Shown piece by piece: positions 1-13,921 of a stretch of DNA of 64,000 nucleotides. Both the position numbers and the translations under genes were made by a program. Position 1 is the stretch's first letter. The number at the start of each line of letters is the position of its first letter. The notes under the pieces are model-generated. The model was not told the DNA's origin, did no database searches, and was given only the letters and a program-made list of their open reading frames with translations. This DNA comes from Geosiphon pyriformis (taxonomy: Eukaryota > Glomeromycota > Glomeromycetes > Archaeosporales > Geosiphonaceae): the NCBI GenBank assembly GCA_016748015.1, contig JAAOMT010000577.1:416666-480665 (forward strand), written 5' to 3'.

Positions 1-113
1 TCTAATCTATCTCCCTTCTCACCCTCCATAAACTTCTCTAGCTTCTCCACGCATCTCTCATAATGGGTCGTAGCCACCTCTAATTGACGTTTAATATCTT
101 CAACAGCAGACAT
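1..113 (-). CDS. N-terminus of an unidentified coiled-coil-like protein (partial)
   Basis: Reading leftwards from the ATG at 113-111 there is an uninterrupted frame of 37 codons that runs off the window edge. It begins MSAVEDIKRQLEVATTHYER and stays rich in Glu and Lys with spaced Leu/Val, which looks like an amphipathic helix or coiled coil. Base composition is normal and CpG dinucleotides are present (ACG, CGT, TGCGTG), unlike almost everything else in the window, which suggests selection is keeping this sequence. The start is the first ATG after an AT-rich flank, and the frame has no stops. A degraded inverted copy is at 14,865 onwards, where the aligned start is ATA. I do not recognise the family, and too little is visible to assign a function. 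An intron or an upstream start cannot be excluded. Confidence 0.6.
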   Translation of the reverse strand, partial: MSAVEDIKRQLEVATTHYERCVEKLEKFMEGEKGDRL

Positions 114-465
114 GGTGTTTTGCGTGTTTGTTATGGTTTGAGAAGATATGGCCTAATATATGTTTGGTTCGTGTCAATGACGTTTCAGATCTTTGATTTA
201 TCAGTATAAATTTACTATTTAGGTAACAAACCCGCCTTTGTTAAATTACAGGAGTTTTTACTCTATAATATAATTGTTTTTTTAATAATTATTGTATTAT
301 GCAATATTCATTAAATTATTTTTTTTTTGTTAAATTAAGATTATTATTGTTTTATATATTTTAATATTAAATAAAATTCGTTTTATTATTTTAAAATAAA
401 AATAATTGTAAGTTTTAAAATTAGAAAAAATTAAACCAGTATTAAATATATTTTTATTATTTTTT
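114..465 (-). promoter_or_regulatory. Upstream region / 5' UTR of the left-edge gene
   Basis: This non-coding flank lies upstream of the minus-strand ATG. The first 120 bases have moderate GC and then grade into AT-rich sequence from about 240. The whole stretch is conserved in the inverted copy at about 14,495-14,860, and the distal part (265-465) is nearly identical there, so its AT-richness predates the duplication. No specific promoter element can be named with confidence. Confidence 0.4.
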
Positions 466-730
466 AAATTCTTTAGAAAAATTTAACAATTATAATTTTA
501 AGATTAATTATGTATATTAATTTTTACAAATTTAATTTACTGTTTTAATTAAATTTTATTATTATTATTTCAATTATTTTTAATAATCTTTTTTTTATTA
601 TCTATTTACTCAAATTTATAATAAATAAGTATTTAATTAAAATTTATACTGTTTATAATATTTTTTTTAATTAAATTTGTTAACTTTTTATTTCAATAAT
701 TATTAAAAAGTCTTAATTTTAATAAAAAAG
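466..730. other. AT-rich spacer, nothing recognised
   Basis: The sequence is nearly pure A/T with no open frame and no similarity I can see to other parts of the window. It is probably the remaining intergenic DNA of the old head-to-head gene pair. The LINE-A 5' end is placed near 731 because the bases from there resemble the LINE-E 5' end at 59,236. Confidence 0.35.
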
Positions 731-792
731 TTTTTAGTTATTATTATATACTATTTAATTACAAAACTATTATTGATTTTAGTATTGCTATT

Positions 793-2572
793 ATGAAGAA
801 ATCTATCAAAAACTCTGGTTTTAATATTGTTAATAAGAATGTTTTTTTTAAGAAAAAAAGAAAATATAATGTTTTAGAAAATAAAATTGTTAATAAAAAG
901 TTGTCTGCCAAAGAAGTAATTAATTGTTTTTAGGATTTTGAAACTAATAATACTACTAAATTCAATAGTATTAATATAAAAAAAAAATTTTTAGTAAAAA
1001 AAACCAGTGTAATTACAGCAAAAAAAATATTTTGAATAAAGACAACATAAACCAAACATTTAAGAAACTTAGATTAATGACCAAAAAAGCATTAGACACA
1101 TATTTAAAAAAGATTAAGTTTATAAGTAAAAATAAAAATAATGTTCTTTTAGATGTTTCTGTAATTTTGTTTTTTTTTTTAAATCTAATTAATATGTCTA
1201 TTAAAAAATTTTTTGTTTTAAATATTAGTTTAGATTCTATAATAAGAAAGTTTTCTTAAAAAAAGTTAAAAATGATCAGAAATTTGTTTTTTGAATTCAA
1301 TAATTTTGGAGAAATTTCTATTTTTTCAAAATTTGTTAAGATTATTTATATATTATTTTACTTCCAAATTAAACTTAACATGAGCAATAAAAAAGACAAA
1401 AACTGTAAACATCTTAGTAAATACCAATCTCAAAAAATTTGTTAAGTGTTTAGATTAAACTATAATAATTAAAAAAATACCAATTAAAACATTAATTAAG
1501 GCTGTGTATATTGTGCTATCTAAATTTGAGATAATTATATCAATTAAAATACAATTGATAAGAATATAATAGAAGACTATAATAGAATTTAAATAATCTA
1601 ATTATGTTAATTTGATCATAGCAAAATAATTTATTCTAATTAGAAAAAATTTTATAAAAATTGTTAAAGCTAATATAAACAAAAAAACATAAACCACAAG
1701 GAATTATAATAGAATACTGCTTTATATACTGTTAATAAAAACAAATACACATAATATTTAGGACTTTATTAAATCTGTAGATAAAAAAACATGTGTAATT
1801 AATTGTTATTCTGTTATATATGCTCAAACCAAGTATATAATAGTTTGTTTTAATTTTGCTAATTTATTAAATGCTATTATAAATACTATATCAGTTCTAA
1901 GTAGTGCAATTTGTACTGATTTTATTTAAATATAACCAAATATACTAAGTATAAGAAATTAGATTATATAATAATTAATTATGCTAATAATAGAAAAGTC
2001 TTTTTAGGTAAATTTTCTTATAAATTTTTTTTTAAATCAAATAAAAGCAGGCTTGCCATTATTTACACTAAACATTTAGCTTCCATTGTTTATTTAGTTT
2101 CTTTTAGTAGAGTTTATTGGACAAAAATTGTTGGTAGTTTCTTATTTCTCTTTTTTTTTTGTATAATAAGTCTTTAAAAATTGGTTTTTCTATAGAAATA
2201 AAGTTTTTTTTATTAATTATGTTAAAAATAAATAATAAGTCCACTGTTTTTAAGTACAGTTTTGCTAGTCTTGTAGAGTAAATTAGTTAACTAACTAAGA
2301 AGTTAAATATACTTATGCCAATAGTTTTTTAGTTTAACTCTAAATGTTAATTGTTAATAATTTTTTTATTACAAAATTAAAGAATGAATATAAAAATAAA
2401 TAAGAGTTCAAGTATAATTACTAACAATAGAACTGTTGTTAAAGCAGTGCTTTTAAATTTATCAAGTTTTTTGAAATTGAAAAATAATATAAAAAAATTG
2501 TTAAATATGGTTTTGAGACTTTTGGCCAAAGTAAACAATTTTGGTTTGGTTTTAGGTTTTTGTTTTTTTTAA
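793..2572 (+). pseudogene. LINE-A ORF1 (Gag-like nucleic-acid-binding protein), degenerate
   Basis: The frame opens at ATG 793 with a basic start (MKKSIKNSGFNIVNKNVFFK) and is then broken by stops and frameshifts. A conserved block near 1,195-1,370 (MSIKKFFVLNISLDS and onward) matches the block at 16,022-16,273 of LINE-C, at 13,394-13,173 of LINE-B and near 59,590 of LINE-E. The last piece, 2,384-2,572, is a 62-residue frame that corresponds to the ORF1 C-terminus. In related LINEs ORF1 binds element RNA and packages it for target-primed reverse transcription. The presence of the same block in all four LINEs is what supports the call. Confidence 0.6.
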
Positions 2573-2639
2573 TAACCAGTCTCATTTGAAAAATTACTAT
2601 ATGTAATATTAAAGAGATGAATAATTCTGTTAAGCAAAA

Positions 2640-5600
2640 GAATATTATTTGCTAGCATAAAAATAAAAGCAATTTTGTATTTATTATTACAAAAACAAAA
2701 TTAAAATATAAGATTTGTTTTTAAATTATAAGTAAATTTAAAAAAATTAAAGTTTTTACTTCGGAAATCAACTTCAATTATCTAAGTTCTGGTATTGTAG
2801 TAATAATTAATAATAATATTGCTAAACATATATGCAAAATATTAGAGATTGTTAATTGACTTTTGTTAATATATTTGTTATTTAAGAATTATTTTTTGAT
2901 TTTTATTTTGGGTTTATATATTAGTGCTACTTTAAAAAAAAATTAACCCAGTTTTATAACATTAATTCTATAGTAATTAAAGCTTTAAATAGTAGTACAT
3001 ATATAGTTCTTAGTAGTAACTTCAATAAAAATAATTCTGGTTACAGTATAAATTTTAGAAAATTTTTGAATATGAATTTATTTAATTTTCTCAGTAGTTT
3101 TTTATTGTATAAGCTTTCTATATGGTTTAATTTTAAAAAAATTAAAAAATGCATAGACTTTGTTTTAATTAATGATAATATTTAAAATTTGTTTTTTAAT
3201 CAACAAGTTTATTGTTTAGATAAGTTTTTTAATATTAATTATTTTGTTATATTAATAAATATTAGTTTGAAAAAACTTTTTAATTCTTAACTTAATTTAA
3301 TACATAAACAACTCACTAAAAATAGATAAAAATACAAAATTTGTAAGATTAATAAGAAAGTTTAGAAGAAATTTAAGAATTTGTTATTGGCTGCTGCTTT
3401 AACTATTGCTAAAAACTTTAATAATTACAAAAAAAAAGCTGACTTTAATAGAATATGGCAGTTGTTTAATAGAATAGTGTGCTTTACAGCTAATATTGCT
3501 TTTTCAAAAACATGGTATTAAAATAATAAAGTGGCCAAAAGTGCTGTATTTTCTAAGTTTTACAAACTAAAATTGCTAGTGTTAAGAATCTTAAAAGCAT
3601 ACTGGTTGGAAAATTTAAAAAAACTTTAAGTTTTAATCAACAAGTGAATTTTTTTGGATTCTAATCAAACAGTAAAATTCAAGAAATTCTTGAATAATAA
3701 TTATGGCAAAGTCTTAATTAAACAATTATTAACTTGTTCTAAAAAAATTTATAAGTCTTATAAAATATCAAAATTTAAAACTACTGAGAATTTTTGTATT
3801 AAAATTGTTATTACTTAATACATAAAAGCTTTTGCTAATAATAAGAGTCAAATAATAAGAAATATATTAAAAAAACCTTTCAAAAAGATTATATTAAATT
3901 ATTTGGTTGATAATAGTAGACTAGTTTAAAATTCAATTTGGTCAAGTATAAAATTGATTTAATTATAAAAAATTGAACTAGAAAATATGTAGTTAAAACT
4001 ACTATTTTTTTTATTGACAGAAATAATTTGCATTTTTTAAGTATGTTGATAATAATGTATTTTTTAGTATAATATTTTAAATTAGTTTTAATAAATTTTT
4101 ATTAGTGATTAAAAATTTTCTTAATAGTAAAACTACTAAATTGTCTGGTATTTTTAATAAAATGTGAAAACATAGTTACAAATTTGTTTTGAATTGTTTA
4201 TTATATTTACTTAATTTGTGTTTAGTGTTTGAATTAATTTTTAATATCTAAAAAAAATTTGGATATTTATAATTCCAAAACTATATAAATAAAAAAATAT
4301 TTTAATAAATACCAGATTTATTGCTTTTATTAAAATCACAAAAAAATATTTTTTATAGATTTTGTCTAATTGTATTTTTAAGGTTTATAACAAATACAAA
4401 ATTTTATACAAAAACAATTTCTTAGTTTTAAAGAGTATTTTAACTTAGTTTTTTATTTTTGCTATTAGATCTGTTATTAAAAATGCTTTGGAAAAAAGTA
4501 AAAAGATTTGGTTAGTGCTTTAAAACATAAGCAAAGCTTATAATTTAGTAAGTTAATTACATCTAAAAAACAATTTCAATTAAATAAAAATATGTAACAA
4601 GTTTATAAAATTTTTTGGTCATATTTACAATAATTATATAAATAGAATTATAACAGATTTTGGTTTGTTTAAGAATTATAAAGTTTATGATAAACTTGAT
4701 TAGAATGAAGTTTTTTTGTTTTTTTTTCAGAAAATTTTTTATAACTTTTTCTTGTGCAAAGTAAAAAAGAATGAATTTTTGTTTAGATATTAAGTAAATT
4801 TCAAATTTGTTGCTAGAACTGACAAAATTAAATTTAATGCTGATTTGATTTTTTATTTAATAACTGGTGCTTTTGTAAATAATACAATTTAAATTGATAA
4901 TTGTAAAATAGCAATACAAAATATCTTGAATATTGCTAGTAAATTCTTTGATATTATGAATATTTCAATAAATATAAACAAAATAGTGTTTATTCTAATC
5001 AATTCAAAAGCCAATAATGTTTTTTAAATATAAGTGAATTTTTTATTTCAATTGCAAAAACTGACAAAGCTTATTGGTATTTAAGTATTTTTTTATTAAC
5101 TAAAAATTTTTTTGGCTTAAATTTAAAAAAAGCAAATTTAGATATAAAATATTTTTCATTCATAATTTTACACAAAGCTATATCAAACAAACAATTTTTT
5201 TATTTGGTTTTAACTGTTTTACAGCCTATTTTTGAATACAAAATACAGTTTAGCTTTATTAATAAAAATATGTGTGATAAGTAAGATTGTTTAATTAAAA
5301 AGATATTAAAGTTTAAAGCCAGTTTATCTAAAAACTTTTTTAATAAAACTATATATTATTTATTTTTATATAATTTAAAATTTTTTAATCAAGTCTAAAC
5401 AGAAAAAAAAATGGCATTAATAATAAATTTTGCTAATACTAAAAATAATTTTGGCTGGCTTTTTAGACACATATTATTGAATTTGCAGATTATAAGTTGA
5501 ATTTCTCAAAAATTTTTTCAGTTTTTTATTAAATTAAAAATCAATTTTGTAAACAATTTTTTGGCTAATATTACTAAGATTTTTTTGCACAATAATATAT

Positions 5601-7230
5601 TTTTGTTCATTAATTTATTCAATGCTTTTTATCTTAAACATAATATTTTTATTTTGAATATTCTGAATCAGATAGATTATTTTCGAATTTATAAATTTCT
5701 AAAATGCTTTGGCATTATTTTTGCTAACCAATTTTTGAATAATTATGAAGAATATTTTGTTTGAAAAAATTTTTGTCAATAGAAATAATTGAATTCCAAA
5801 GTTTAGTTCTTTCCTAGTTTATACAGATTTGGTTTAGTCTAAAATTTTTTATTTATTTTTAAACACTTTTTTAAGATAAGTGTGATTAATACATATAACT
5901 TTGGTATTGTTTGTTTTAATTTAAGAAATATATCTTTGCTTGAAATTTCAATTTACACTAATAATTTAGTTAAAAACTTTGGCTTTTTGGTGTTATAGAT
6001 AATATAACTGTCTACTTTTCTGATTTGAGTTTGTATACAGATGTAGAAATTAATAAATTGTTGTCTTTAATTTTGGCTAAAATATAAATTATTGCTTTAA
6101 TTCTTAAGTGTGTTCCAATTTTATTCAAAGTTACAATCTATTCTGATAGTTAGGCTTTTTTAAATGCATATTAAGCTAAATTAAAATTAGTAACACCTAA
6201 TTTTTACAACAGATATTGAATAAAGCATTATTATATTAATAATTTGGTCAGAAATAAAAATATTTTTGTAAATTAAACCAAGATAAAAGATTATTTGGAT
6301 GTATTAAACAATGAGCATATTAATAAGTTGGCAAATTAGACTACTTCTTTAAAGCTTGTCTTTTCAGTAAATATTAAAAAAATTTTCTAATGGCTGATAA
6401 TAAAATAATGTCTAATAATATTTAATATTTTGTTAGAACTATAAAAATACTATAAAATATTTTCAATAGAAAATTAAATTGAATTTTAATGTTATAAATC
6501 TTTTGTATGTTAATAATATTAATTGGAAATATACTGTTTTAGTTTGGTATCTTAATTTTTATATGGCTGTTGAATACATAAACAAAGTTATTACTGATTT
6601 ACATATGTACTTAATAAAGACTTTACACAAAAAATTGCCAATAGTAGTTAGAAAGCACTTATACAATTACAGTTATTCAAATATATTGTATGTACATTAT
6701 AATGAAATAAAGTTTTAGATTATAGTTTTATTTACAGCTCAAATTTTTCTGTTTATTAAAATCTATTGAATGAACATTTTACTATTTAGTGGTTTTTAAC
6801 TAATACAAATTTGGCTTTATTTATAGTTCTTTGATTATTAATTATGTGTGTTTCTAATATTAATCTGTATATAGTTTTGTGTAAGAGATTTGTTTTTGAG
6901 AATTGGTTGATAAAAGCTAAGGCTTTTTTCAAAGATACTAAACTTACTATGTCTAAATTAGTTAAGTTTATTTAGGATTTGGTTATTGGTCATAAAAAAT
7001 AAATATGAATATCTAATATGAAACTTTAAGCTAAAATAGATTATAAAAGTTTGTTAAATAAAGATAGTTTTATATTTGATATTGTTTGTAGTTTTTTTGT
7101 TAGAATTTTAGGTAAATTTGCTTATTTGTTAAGAATTTAAAAGAATTATGTTATTAGTTTTAAATTAAGAATAAGTTGTCTGTTTTTTACAAATACAATT
7201 AAGAAAGTTTTAATTAATATAGTTGTATAG
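2640..7230 (+). pseudogene. LINE-A ORF2 (APE endonuclease, reverse transcriptase, RNase H), degenerate
   Basis: The order of recognisable pieces is: an AP-endonuclease-like start near 2,640-3,180, reverse transcriptase near 4,450-5,200, an RNase H region near 6,140-6,360 (IYSDS then a stop in place of Gln), and a C-terminal Cys/His-type tail ending at the TAG of 7,228-7,230. The RT catalytic box reads AFVNNTI followed by a stop at 4,869-4,892, where the family has F-V-D-D-T-I-W. Both catalytic Asp are Asn (GAY to AAT), so the enzyme is dead. The frame is broken by dozens of stops. LINE-C (28,465-32,030) is the best-preserved relative in the window. Confidence 0.65.
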
Positions 7231-7397
7231 TATTATTTTAATTGGCCAAATAATTGGTCATATGTATTTTTTTAATTAATAATTAACAAGTAAAGTCCAA
7301 TCACTATCTAGTATACAGAATCAAACTAAGTGATTCCAACTAAATGTGACTTATGCATTGGCTACATATAACCAACCACTTGAGTCAGACAAAACAA

Positions 7398-10300
7398 CAC
7401 TACACATTTACATAAATACTAGCATAATCATCTAAACCAGAAAAAAAAGTACATGGTTTATATCTGTCAAACCTAACAGCAAAAGACTCAATAATACTGA
7501 ATAGATAAATCACCTTATTTGACAAACTTCTAGCCAAATCACAAAACAATTTAGACATTAAACCACTATTTTTTATCAAACCAGCTCTTTTTATATTTAC
7601 TCTATGCTTAAACTTCACAAACCAAATTCTTAAATAATGTTTTTCTACTAAATATTTTACAAATCTGACCATTACCACAATAATTTGTCTTTTTCCTTAA
7701 GGACCACAACAGTTTCATTGCACCAATGTTTCAATACAAAGCTTTTACAAATTATTATATACAATTTCACATTCAATGAGCACTCAAAAAAAGTTTTCAA
7801 AACAGCAGAAAAAGAGCTACAGGTTTTAACCAACAAAATCCAGACATTTGAAGTCTTTAATAAAATTTTTTCTTAAATGTTAGCATTACTAATACAAGTA
7901 AAGACATGATTTAGCAACTCAATTTTCTCACAAAACAAACACAAAACTTCAGAATACAACTTGTTATACAACTTTTTTCTAACTACTACTGATAAACATT
8001 TATGTATTTATTAAATAGATATACAAATTAGCCAACTTTTTGTTAATAAACTTAAACAGCATATGAAAATTAGAGTGCCAAATTTGTATGGTAGACATTT
8101 AATCTATCTTATTAATTAAAAAATCAAGAAGAATATTGTAACCAAGGCCAGTCTTTTACTAAGCACAATTAATTAATCTATAAACATTACAAACAAAATG
8201 ATAAGTGTTGTTAAACACGGCTATGCTTCCAGCCATAATAAAACATTCAATTACTTCAATTGGCAAAGAAAAAAAAGAAAAGGCAGCCATTTTTACCAAA
8301 GAGTCAGTCTTAACATTGTCAGGAACACTTAAATGATTTTTAATCTTTATCTATTAAACTATAAGATGCTTAACTTTTATTAAACTGACAATATGCTTTT
8401 TTTCCATCCAATATTAATTGTGGAAGTTCAGCTTAGTAAATTTAATCTTAAAAACACAAGTATTAATAGCAGTCTGACTGTTCAAATACACTACTATTAC
8501 ACAAGAAGATAAAACACATATTAAAAACAGAACTATAGCCTGTAGTTTAGTCATCATAGAAAACAGAAGCCTATAAATCACAACAGCAATTCTCATATTT
8601 ACCACAAAAAAATATGCCACAGTTTCACCAGCAATCCATGTTCCTTAGAGAACCATTCATATATATTTTAATAACACCCAACCAAATCTTAAGCAAACTG
8701 TTATGTATTTTAAAAAACCCAGCAAATTTCACAACATCTGTACCAAGAAAACCATCAGTCTTTATAGAATTCAACTCCAAAGCACTATTATTATGCAAAA
8801 ATCTCAAAGCCAAGTTAAATTAATAAGATATAAGACTCTTGAAATCCAATTTTTTTTAACATTAAAAAGTTTTTCAATTCATTACACTATTTTTTTTGTC
8901 CAGAAATCTGTTATTAAATGTGATACTAAACTGTTTTGGAGAGTATACTGAATTATAGTACAAGGATCTATCCAAAATATTTAACATTAAAAAATTTCCC
9001 AGATTGCAGAATATATTGGACAAATTATTTATAATATATAACTTATTAAGTAAGAGAATTTTTATCATTCCAGCTAAAAAATTGTTTACTGGACTGACAT
9101 ATAGCTTAACAAAAAATTGCAAAAAATCTAAAAAAGTTTATCCTAAGATCTGCAAATCCAAAAACTTGTGTTTAAATAGATGCTCAAAAATATTAAGAAT
9201 ATTAGAAAAAGTAACCAATGAAGCTAACTTTCTCTTAGTTTAAATCTGGTCAAAAAACTTTAAATTATACAGAAATAAATAATGTAAAGCCTTATTGAAA
9301 AAATCTCTCAGCAAATTGGTCTTTATCTTGAAACTCTTTTTAATCATAGTATTTTATTTGTGACATATATTGAATAAAACAAAACAAAACTGTAATCAAT
9401 AGCCAACAATAGACTGTAAAATTGCTAATATTAAATATAAAAACTATTTGTTAATAATTATTTTTCTTAACACCATATTAAAAAAAAATCTGACATTAGA
9501 GTAACCTTTAAACAAATTAGATCTGAATAGATCTTTAGTTGTCAAAAAAATTTCTAAATATCTATGTGGCTTACTATTCTTGGCAATTAAAATTAACAAA
9601 CCATTGATTTTCAAAATAACATTCTTGACTCTGTAATTAATGAAAATAGTCATGATTTTATCATTGTTAATTAAAATATTATTGATCAAAAAAAATTCAC
9701 TGGCAATGTTTAATATATATTGTGTAAATATCTGACTGTTTCTAATCTAAATAGTGTTATTGATAAAAGCACCAGCTGTAAAAAAAGTTCTTTTACTTTT
9801 GGCCTCAATTTTATCTGTTTTAATCACAAAACTAGTGTTAATATAGTATCCACACAAATGTTCATGTCTTTTTACCTTACATAAAAAAAAATCATAAAAA
9901 ATCTTTCAAAGAAGAAAAAAGAACACTTTATTCTAATTTAGATCATTATGTATTTAATAACTATTAAAAAAACCAAAATCTGTTATTATTCTATTTATTT
10001 TATCCTTATAAATAATACCAAAAAACCAATAAACTTTTTGCATATTTTAATATATTACAAACTAGTTCTTAAATAAATCCAGTCAACAGAGTTATACATC
10101 TTTTATATGTTCTGTAAAACCAACCAAATTTCTCTGTTCTTTTTCAAACCATTTTTAACTACAGACTTGACAGTAAAAATAAGTAATTGTGTTAAAGTAT
10201 CTTTCAAGACAGAAAAGTTGTCTTCACAAAACACACCAAAACAGCTGTAGGCAAAAAAAATCCAATTTAAGAAAATTTTAGAAAAAATTTTTCTGGCCAT

Positions 10301-12060
10301 CTCAATTAGAGCAATAAGTTAAGTATTTGTTAAGATTCTATTCTAATTATAAGGCTTAAAAATTATTAAAATCTATGCCTTTTTTTATAAAGCCAGAACC
10401 ATATCTAAAGTTAAACATATATTTAAAAAACCCAAAAGACATTCAAGCACATTATTATCACAATATTTTTACTACTTATTAGAAATGTCACTTAAATTAA
10501 CAGCTTTTTTATTTGGCAAATTTTTAACTATTTGCATCAATTTTCCAAAATTGATAATCTATATAATATTTGAAAATACACTATTGTTTATATGATTTAA
10601 AAGAACATACTAATTAGTCCAAAGTCCAAACAAAGACTTAAGAACCATATATTTCTTAGTCTAATCTTCTATAATAGTATTAACTTTAATTTTAATATTC
10701 TTAAGTTTCAAAACCAGCTTATCATTAACTACCAAATAATCAAACACCATCTTATAAAAAAACTTTTCTAATATACTTTTGATTATGCATTTTTTGTCTA
10801 AACAAAAGTTTCTTATTTTTTTTTAATTGCACATTTGATAACCATATTTTCAGAAGTTTTAATTTTATGTATTTTGAACTTAAGATAACTTTTTTATATA
10901 TTAAACAAGCAGTTGAAAATCTCTATTAACTTGATACTATTTTGAATCAAGTTTTGTATCTCCAAAGCTTTGCTTTTATTAATGGCCAATTAAGTATAAA
11001 ATAGAAATTCCAACTTAAGCATATTTCTTGACCTTAGAGTTTTAATCATCTTAACAGTCAGCAGTTTCAACTTAAAAAATTTTGATAACTGTTTGTTTTT
11101 TGAGCAATTAAAAATATTAAACCAATGTTTAGAAAATATTTTGTCAGCCAAATCTACCATTACTTTTTTTAACACCTTCTATATCGAATCTAAATTCTCA
11201 GAAACTTCTGTCTTTATAAACATATCTGTTAAAATTAACAATTTATTAGAAGAACACTCCTTAAAATAAGTTTACTTAACTTTATTTATGTCTTTTATTC
11301 TGAACTTTCAGTGATTTTTGTTAGACTGCTTTCTTATATTATTTAATTAAACATCCAAAAGACCACCCAAACCAATCAAAACTAAAACAGTTTTGTAATT
11401 AGTATTGAAAAATTCAGATGCAAATTTGATCTTATAATTAACAATTGCAGATAACAAACCTTTACTTATAAAAATATAATCAATGATTTTTTTAACACTT
11501 TTTAAGTTGTTCTAAGTAGAAGCATTAATTAATAAATGCTTATTAAATGCATTGACCAAACTTAAATCCAAACAGAACTTAAAACTTACACTTTTTCAAG
11601 ATCCATCTTTGTTAAAATTCTTACTTAAAACCACAAAACTGCTAAAATTGATTGTTTTAACTATAAAAAAATTAACTTTTAAAGCTAAACCAAACCTGAT
11701 CTTAACAGAAGTACCAACATACAAACCAAGAATTATAACTAAGAACTTTCTCTTAAAAAAAAGCCATACAAAAACAACATAACCAGAAATTTCTTTTATT
11801 TTAAAAACATATTAAGCCAAAAATTTTTTCATAATAATTACTACTTTAGCTTCAAAAAACTCTTTATCTAAACCAGATGTAAAAATCCACACTTTATTAA
11901 ACTTGTTTACAATCTAAAACTTAATAATAAACCTTAACCTTGTCTTTATAATAATAGAAATCATATTATCTAAATCTATATGCTAATAGACAACATTTTT
12001 CTGCTTAGCAAGAACATTAATATCTTTAATATTACATATAGCAAACTTTTAAACAAGACT
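7398..12060 (-). pseudogene. LINE-B ORF2 (endonuclease/RT/RNase H), degenerate
   Basis: The best-preserved part is the C-terminus (7,678-7,400, 92 residues), whose segment IIESFAVRFDRYKPCTFFSG aligns with the LINE-C C-terminus at 58,880-59,093. The RT catalytic box near 9,735-9,775 reads AGAFINNTI followed by a stop, so the catalytic Asp pair is Asn-Asn and the Trp is lost. Another RT block, 9,689-9,444, carries the SKPHRYLEIFLTTKDLF segment typical of this LINE group. The endonuclease start is inferred near 12,060, where the reading (KTRLR) parallels ETKLK of LINE-C. Many stops interrupt the frame. Confidence 0.65.
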
Positions 12061-12119
12061 GGTTATTAAAAAAAAAGAAATTTTGACCCTAAAACAAGAT
12101 TGTCTACTTTGGCTGAAAG

Positions 12120-13921
12120 ATTCATAACAGTATCTGAAAGATTTATTAAACTGTTTTTTAATTTAAAAACTACAAATAAATTTATAAACACTGTTTTCAT
12201 AACAGTTTTATCACTAGTAAATACACCTAAACTCTTACTTATTATTATATTTGCTCTTTAATTCTGTAATGAAATAATTATCAACAGCTGATGTTTAGAG
12301 CTAAGCTAAAAAACCATTGGTTTAAGTGCATCTAATTTCTTAACCAGCTTGTTAATTTGCTTTATAAGACTGGTAAAACTATACTCTTAAATAACAAATT
12401 TATTATTTATATTGAAAGAACCCAGCAGAAAAACTGAAAACACCACATAAAAAGTAAAATTTTCAGCAATTTAAGTCTAAGTTTTTTTATTAAATGAGAC
12501 CAGACAAGTAATTAGTGTCTGTTTTTTTTTATATATATTTGCCAAACTCATTTGATCCTGAAAGATGACCAATTGTTTACTGTAATCATTCAAATTTTTA
12601 CTTATTGAACATATATCAAAAATGTGACCAAATTGTTTATATTAAGCACAATAAACCAAAGAAAAACCAGCTTAACACAAATTCACATGTTTGAAAACTA
12701 GAATAAAATCAATAGCAGTTTTTTTGAATGCTTTATCAACAAAACAAGTTATAACATATCTATTATGCACATATGAACTAGAATTATAGCCAATAAAACA
12801 AGTTTTTCTACTGTATTATTCTAACAAATTAAAAAAATTATGAGCAATAATGCTAATTGGCAGAGTATACAATAAAGTTTAATAGAAATTTTTTGAAACC
12901 CACAATTGTTTATTACTAACTGCCAAAATCACATGTGCACAAAGTTTTTTTTCATAAAAACAGACCACTTAGATACAACCAAACTAGCATCATCTAATAA
13001 CTCAAATTCTATTAAGATTTTTTATCATAAACTAATAAGCTGTATTTTAATTGAAATAATCTTGCCAACTTTAAAAAAAACTGATTTTACTGCCAATTTA
13101 AGAAGATCTATTGAAATTTTCTTGATAATCATGATCTGATTTATGTAGCTATTTGTTTTTTTTATATTATTATTAACTAAAATTTTTTTTACTAACAGCC
13201 ATCTTTCTAGCCTTTTTCAAATTAAACTCAGATGTAAAAAAAGATCTAATTATCTTTGGAAACTTTGAGAAAGTAAAAGCTCTTCCAAAATTATTCACAC
13301 AATAAAAAATATTTTTTACACATAATAATTTATTACTATTAGTTTTGCCAAAAATGATAGACAACTCAATATTCAATGCAAATAATTTTGCCAAATTAAA
13401 ACTCTATTTTTTTAACACATGTAATCTGATCAATAAGAATTGCTTAAAGCTATTAAACTTAGATAATAGAAGCAATAAAATATTGTTATCATTGTTTAAA
13501 TTCACAAATAAAGAAGTTTTTGGTAAGTAACCTAATACATATGTTTAAGTATGAGTTTTCTGCAATATAATATTATCTATATTATTGTTGATTACTGAAT
13601 TATCTAAATTTGTATAGCTAATTTCTTCAGTCACTATATTTTTCATGTTTTCTATATTTAATAAACTGTTGATATTACTGGTTTTCTATTAATTTTGTTA
13701 CCTTAAGACACCACAGAGTTTTCATTAGAGATACTAATATCTTTAAGACTTAAAAAACCAATAAACAAATTGATCATACTGATATCTGTATTAAGCTTTT
13801 TTAGTTTCTTATAAGACATACTATAGAAATAAATATTCTCCACATATTTTTTCTTGGTGCTTGAGCAGATTCCCAAACCAGCCAAACCCAAACCAAAATC
13901 ACTAGCAGAAGAGCCCACTAG
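12120..13921 (-). pseudogene. LINE-B ORF1 (Gag-like), degenerate
   Basis: The 5' part at 13,918-13,703 is a clean 71-residue frame starting MGSSASDFGLGLAGLGICSS. The codon before it is also open, so the exact start is uncertain. The block at 13,394-13,173 (MAKLFALNIELSIIFGKTNS onward) is the conserved ORF1 block shared with LINE-A, LINE-C and LINE-E. Downstream the frame is broken. Its role would be RNA binding and packaging, by analogy with the other ORF1 proteins here. Confidence 0.55.

Larger units (their letters stand above)
1..465. repeat. Left arm of a large inverted duplication
   Basis: The reverse complement of about 14,495-14,965 aligns with this segment almost base for base. For example, the stretch from 125 to 225 is matched by 14,750-14,855 read backwards. 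Differences are overwhelmingly C-to-T and G-to-A in the right copy. Similarity ends near 465. The arms flank LINE-A and are not terminal repeats of a DNA transposon, because each arm contains the start of the same gene. Confidence 0.75.
731..7266 (+). mobile_element. LINE-A, heavily decayed non-LTR retrotransposon
   Basis: Two successive degenerate reading frames (nucleic-acid-binding ORF1, then endonuclease/RT/RNase H ORF2) are followed by a 3' UTR like the one at 59,094-59,221. The 3' UTR is interrupted at 7,266 by LINE-B and resumes at 14,056-14,165, ending in an A-rich tail. Stops are very frequent, with Gln (CAA/CAG) and Trp (TGG) codons turned into TAA/TAG. LINE-A and LINE-B are the most AT-rich elements in the window and look among the oldest. 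The 5' boundary is approximate. Confidence 0.75.
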